Origin: Gammaproteobacteria bacterium
Lineage (GTDB): Bacteria; Pseudomonadota; Gammaproteobacteria; Steroidobacterales; Steroidobacteraceae
Assembly (NCBI GenBank): GCA_028293745.1
Contig: JAQGOF010000191.1
Location: 28,748 to 92,747 of the forward strand
Direction of reading: 5' to 3'
Length of the DNA: 64,000 bases
How positions within the stretch are numbered: position 1 is the first letter of the stretch; every line of letters starts with the position of its first letter. Under the pieces are notes generated by a model that was not told where the DNA came from, did no database searches, and saw only the letters and a list, made by a program, of their open reading frames with translations. Made by a program: the position numbers and the translations under genes. Shown piece after piece: positions 62,376 through 64,000 of this stretch.

Positions 62376-63224
62376 CTAGTACCCTCGTTTCATGCTGGTG
62401 GATTGAACGTTATTGCACTGCCCGAGATATTGTCCGGGCGTCACGCCATAGGCTGCCTTGAACTTGCGAATGAGATGGCTCTGATCGGCAAACCCGGCGG
62501 CCGCAGCCGCTATGGCTGGAGGCGCACCGGCCAGCATCAACCATTTGGCATGGCGCAGGCGAAGTTGAGTCTGATAGAGATGTGGCGGCAAGCCTAAGCA
62601 GCGCCGGAAGGCGCGGAGCAGATGGAAGCGGTCAACGCCGACGAGAGCCGCAAGCTCCGCCAGCGAAATATCCTCGGAGAAGTTCTCAGCGAGGTAGTCG
62701 CGCGCTAGTGTGACAACTCGCGGGGTGCGTGCACGAAGGTTGCTATTCGACGCCGCCTTGCCGTGACGGTGAGCAAGCTCGACAAGCGCAGTGATCAACA
62801 GGGTTTCGCGCTCAAGCCTTGCCTCGGGATGCTCAAGGACGCGATGGAGCTGCGAGAGACGGTCGGCAAGCGTTGCGTCGCTGACGACTGCATGCGGGAA
62901 GAACGGCGTCGCTACGCGTCGCCCCGCCGCCTCCTCAATTGCTGCGGTAAGCACGGCGCCGTCGACATAGACCATGCGATACGAATAGTGGCCATCGTGA
63001 GTGACTGGACCGCCGTCATGAGCGACGTCGGGATTGACGATGACGACGCGTCCCGGAATGGCAGTCCACACCTCGCCGCGCGCCGCGAAGGCATGCGCGC
63101 CCGCCTCGACGACGCCGAGCGCATAGCCCTCGTGAGAATGCCGTGCGTAGCGATGGGTGCTGCCGTCCGCCCGCAGGAGATCGACGCCACCGAACCCGTC
63201 CAGCCGCCAATAGCGCGAAGGCAT
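62376..63224 (-). CDS. AraC-family transcriptional regulator, 282 aa
   Basis: The N-terminal cupin-like sensor contains H-S-H-E-G-Y-A-L-G-V-V-E-A-G and I-V-N-P-D-V-A-H-D-G. The C-terminal double helix-turn-helix has I-S-L-A-E-L-A-A-L-V-G-V-D-R-F-H-L-L-R-A-F and A-A-A-G-F-A-D-Q-S-H-L-I-R-K-F-K, followed by G-V-T-P-G-Q-Y. It is intact, in contrast to the AraC relic at 55984-56196. It precedes the M20 hydrolase gene and probably controls it. Confidence 0.92.
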   Translation of the reverse strand: MPSRYWRLDGFGGVDLLRADGSTHRYARHSHEGYALGVVEAGAHAFAARGEVWTAIPGRVVIVNPDVAHDGGPVTHDGHYSYRMVYVDGAVLTAAIEEAAGRRVATPFFPHAVVSDATLADRLSQLHRVLEHPEARLERETLLITALVELAHRHGKAASNSNLRARTPRVVTLARDYLAENFSEDISLAELAALVGVDRFHLLRAFRRCLGLPPHLYQTQLRLRHAKWLMLAGAPPAIAAAAAGFADQSHLIRKFKAAYGVTPGQYLGQCNNVQSTSMKRGY

Positions 63225-63516
63225 GCGCTCATCCGAAGGAATCCAGCGGGTATTTTGGCAGATGCTGGTTCACTGATCGACAACTGGGGTGATGCCGTCC
63301 GCGTACATAAGCGTTGATCCTATGCACGATAATTGGATTCGAGATCGCACGTTGCACCTCCGCAGGGCGCAACCTTGGACAAGCGGGTCCACGCTTTAGC
63401 GTTCACCTGATTGGCATCGGCGGCCTGGCGATGTCCGACCAGGGTGACGCGGTCTAAGACCGCCGCCTCGCTCACCGCGACCTCGTCGCGCCAGAACCGC
63501 GGCACCAGGCCGGAGG
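63225..63516. other. Intergenic stretch without recognised gene
   Basis: About 290 bases between the AraC gene and the thioesterase stop. Short frames on the minus strand have mixed character, but none has a ribosome site or a recognisable motif. Confidence 0.45.
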
Positions 63517-63969
63517 CTATTGACGCGTGGCGACGCGCAGCCGTTCGATTCCCGCGAGAAAATCATCCGGGATAGGCACGGGCCCGTTCGCACCGGATAC
63601 GACCAGGGTGACTTCTGCGTACAGGGCGCTGCGCCCGTTTTGCCGCCCCACCTGTGCCATGGTGAACGAAGTGCGTCCGATCGCGACTATGCCCATAAAG
63701 ACTTCGACCACCCCCGGATGGTGCAGCTCGACGGCAAACTCAATCCTCAGGCCAGCGACTGCCGAGCGGAAGCCTGCACCCAGGGTGGGCAGCGCTGCGC
63801 GTTGACTGAAGCTTACCCGCGCTTCCTGCAAAATGACTCCCGCGGCAGTGTTGTTGACATGCCCCAGCACATCCAGGTCATTGAAGCGGATAGGCACATC
63901 GACCCTGATCGGGAAATCGACCGCGTCGAGGCGCTCCCTATCGATCCTGGACGGCTGGAACACGTGCAA
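63517..63969 (-). CDS. Acyl-CoA thioesterase, 4HBT hot-dog fold, 150 aa
   Basis: The N-terminal R-F-N-D-L-D-V-L-G-H-V-N-N is the active-site signature of 4-hydroxybenzoyl-CoA/YbgC-type thioesterases. The long helix and following strands (V-E-V-F-M-G-I-V-A-I-G) fit the single hot-dog domain. In frame only weak starts exist (TTG 63969, GTG 63963). A strong GAAGGAG site upstream instead serves an ATG at 63982 in another frame, which stops after 14 codons. Either translation is coupled to that leader or a small indel has moved the true start. Confidence 0.8.
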   Translation of the reverse strand: MHVFQPSRIDRERLDAVDFPIRVDVPIRFNDLDVLGHVNNTAAGVILQEARVSFSQRAALPTLGAGFRSAVAGLRIEFAVELHHPGVVEVFMGIVAIGRTSFTMAQVGRQNGRSALYAEVTLVVSGANGPVPIPDDFLAGIERLRVATRQ

Positions 63970-64000
63970 GTCCGGATGACATGACAGACTCCTTCACCAG

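Overview
This 64 kb, GC-rich, gene-dense window is chromosomal DNA of a Gram-negative bacterium. Three TonB-dependent receptors, an OmpA-type protein, many secreted hydrolases, LysR/AraC/LacI/MocR regulators and heavy use of ATGA/GTGA stop-start overlaps fit a metabolically versatile gammaproteobacterium. A Steroidobacter/Nevskiales-like lineage is my inference; no rRNA or housekeeping marker is present to prove it. I saw no tRNA, rRNA, CRISPR array or intact insertion sequence.

Layout. (1) 1-9561 (+): the 3' part of a giant secreted protein made of alternating SdrD/Cna-B-like modules with a DUF11 domain, overlapping by 4 bases a 1441-residue OmpA-domain outer-membrane protein. (2) 9608-21843 (-): a MocR regulator, then a TonB receptor, a PaiB-like FMN-binding protein and four successive amidohydrolases, the last fused to a TolB-like propeller; from the PaiB-like gene on, most junctions overlap, and one amidohydrolase lacks its metal site. 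(3) 22008-24126 (+): a small secreted protein, a PepSY membrane protein and a small orphan. (4) 24605-38645: a sugar-use locus. Leftward run a TonB receptor and a remarkable fusion of a sodium:solute symporter with a GH65-type glucosidase, then a LacI regulator. Rightward run a GH63/GH37-like hydrolase, an MFS transporter, two NAD(P)-type oxidoreductases and a GH36-like alpha-galactosidase. Two near-identical perfect palindromes mark the LacI operators.

(5) 38653-48950: a leftward five-gene operon (DddP-like M24 enzyme, TonB receptor, alpha/beta hydrolase, MFS transporter, serine hydrolase) faces a LysR regulator across a 16-base palindrome, followed by an orphan Rieske oxygenase. (6) 49124-52252 (+): two different HipB-HipA toxin-antitoxin pairs in tandem, each behind its own inverted repeat. 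(7) 52312-55889: a LysR regulator divergent from a hydroxynitrile-lyase-type manganese cupin, an SDR, a truncated carboxymuconolactone-decarboxylase-like relic and a zinc alcohol dehydrogenase. (8) 55890-58254: a decayed stretch with an AraC relic, a 50-residue small gene and a DUF456 membrane protein. (9) 58255-63969: ketoacid CoA-transferase subunits, an MHS-type transporter, an M20 amidohydrolase, an AraC regulator and a thioesterase.

The common theme is capture of scarce organic compounds: outer-membrane receptor, inner-membrane permease, hydrolases and a dedicated regulator recur in three unrelated loci. The transporter-glycosidase fusion is the most unusual single item.
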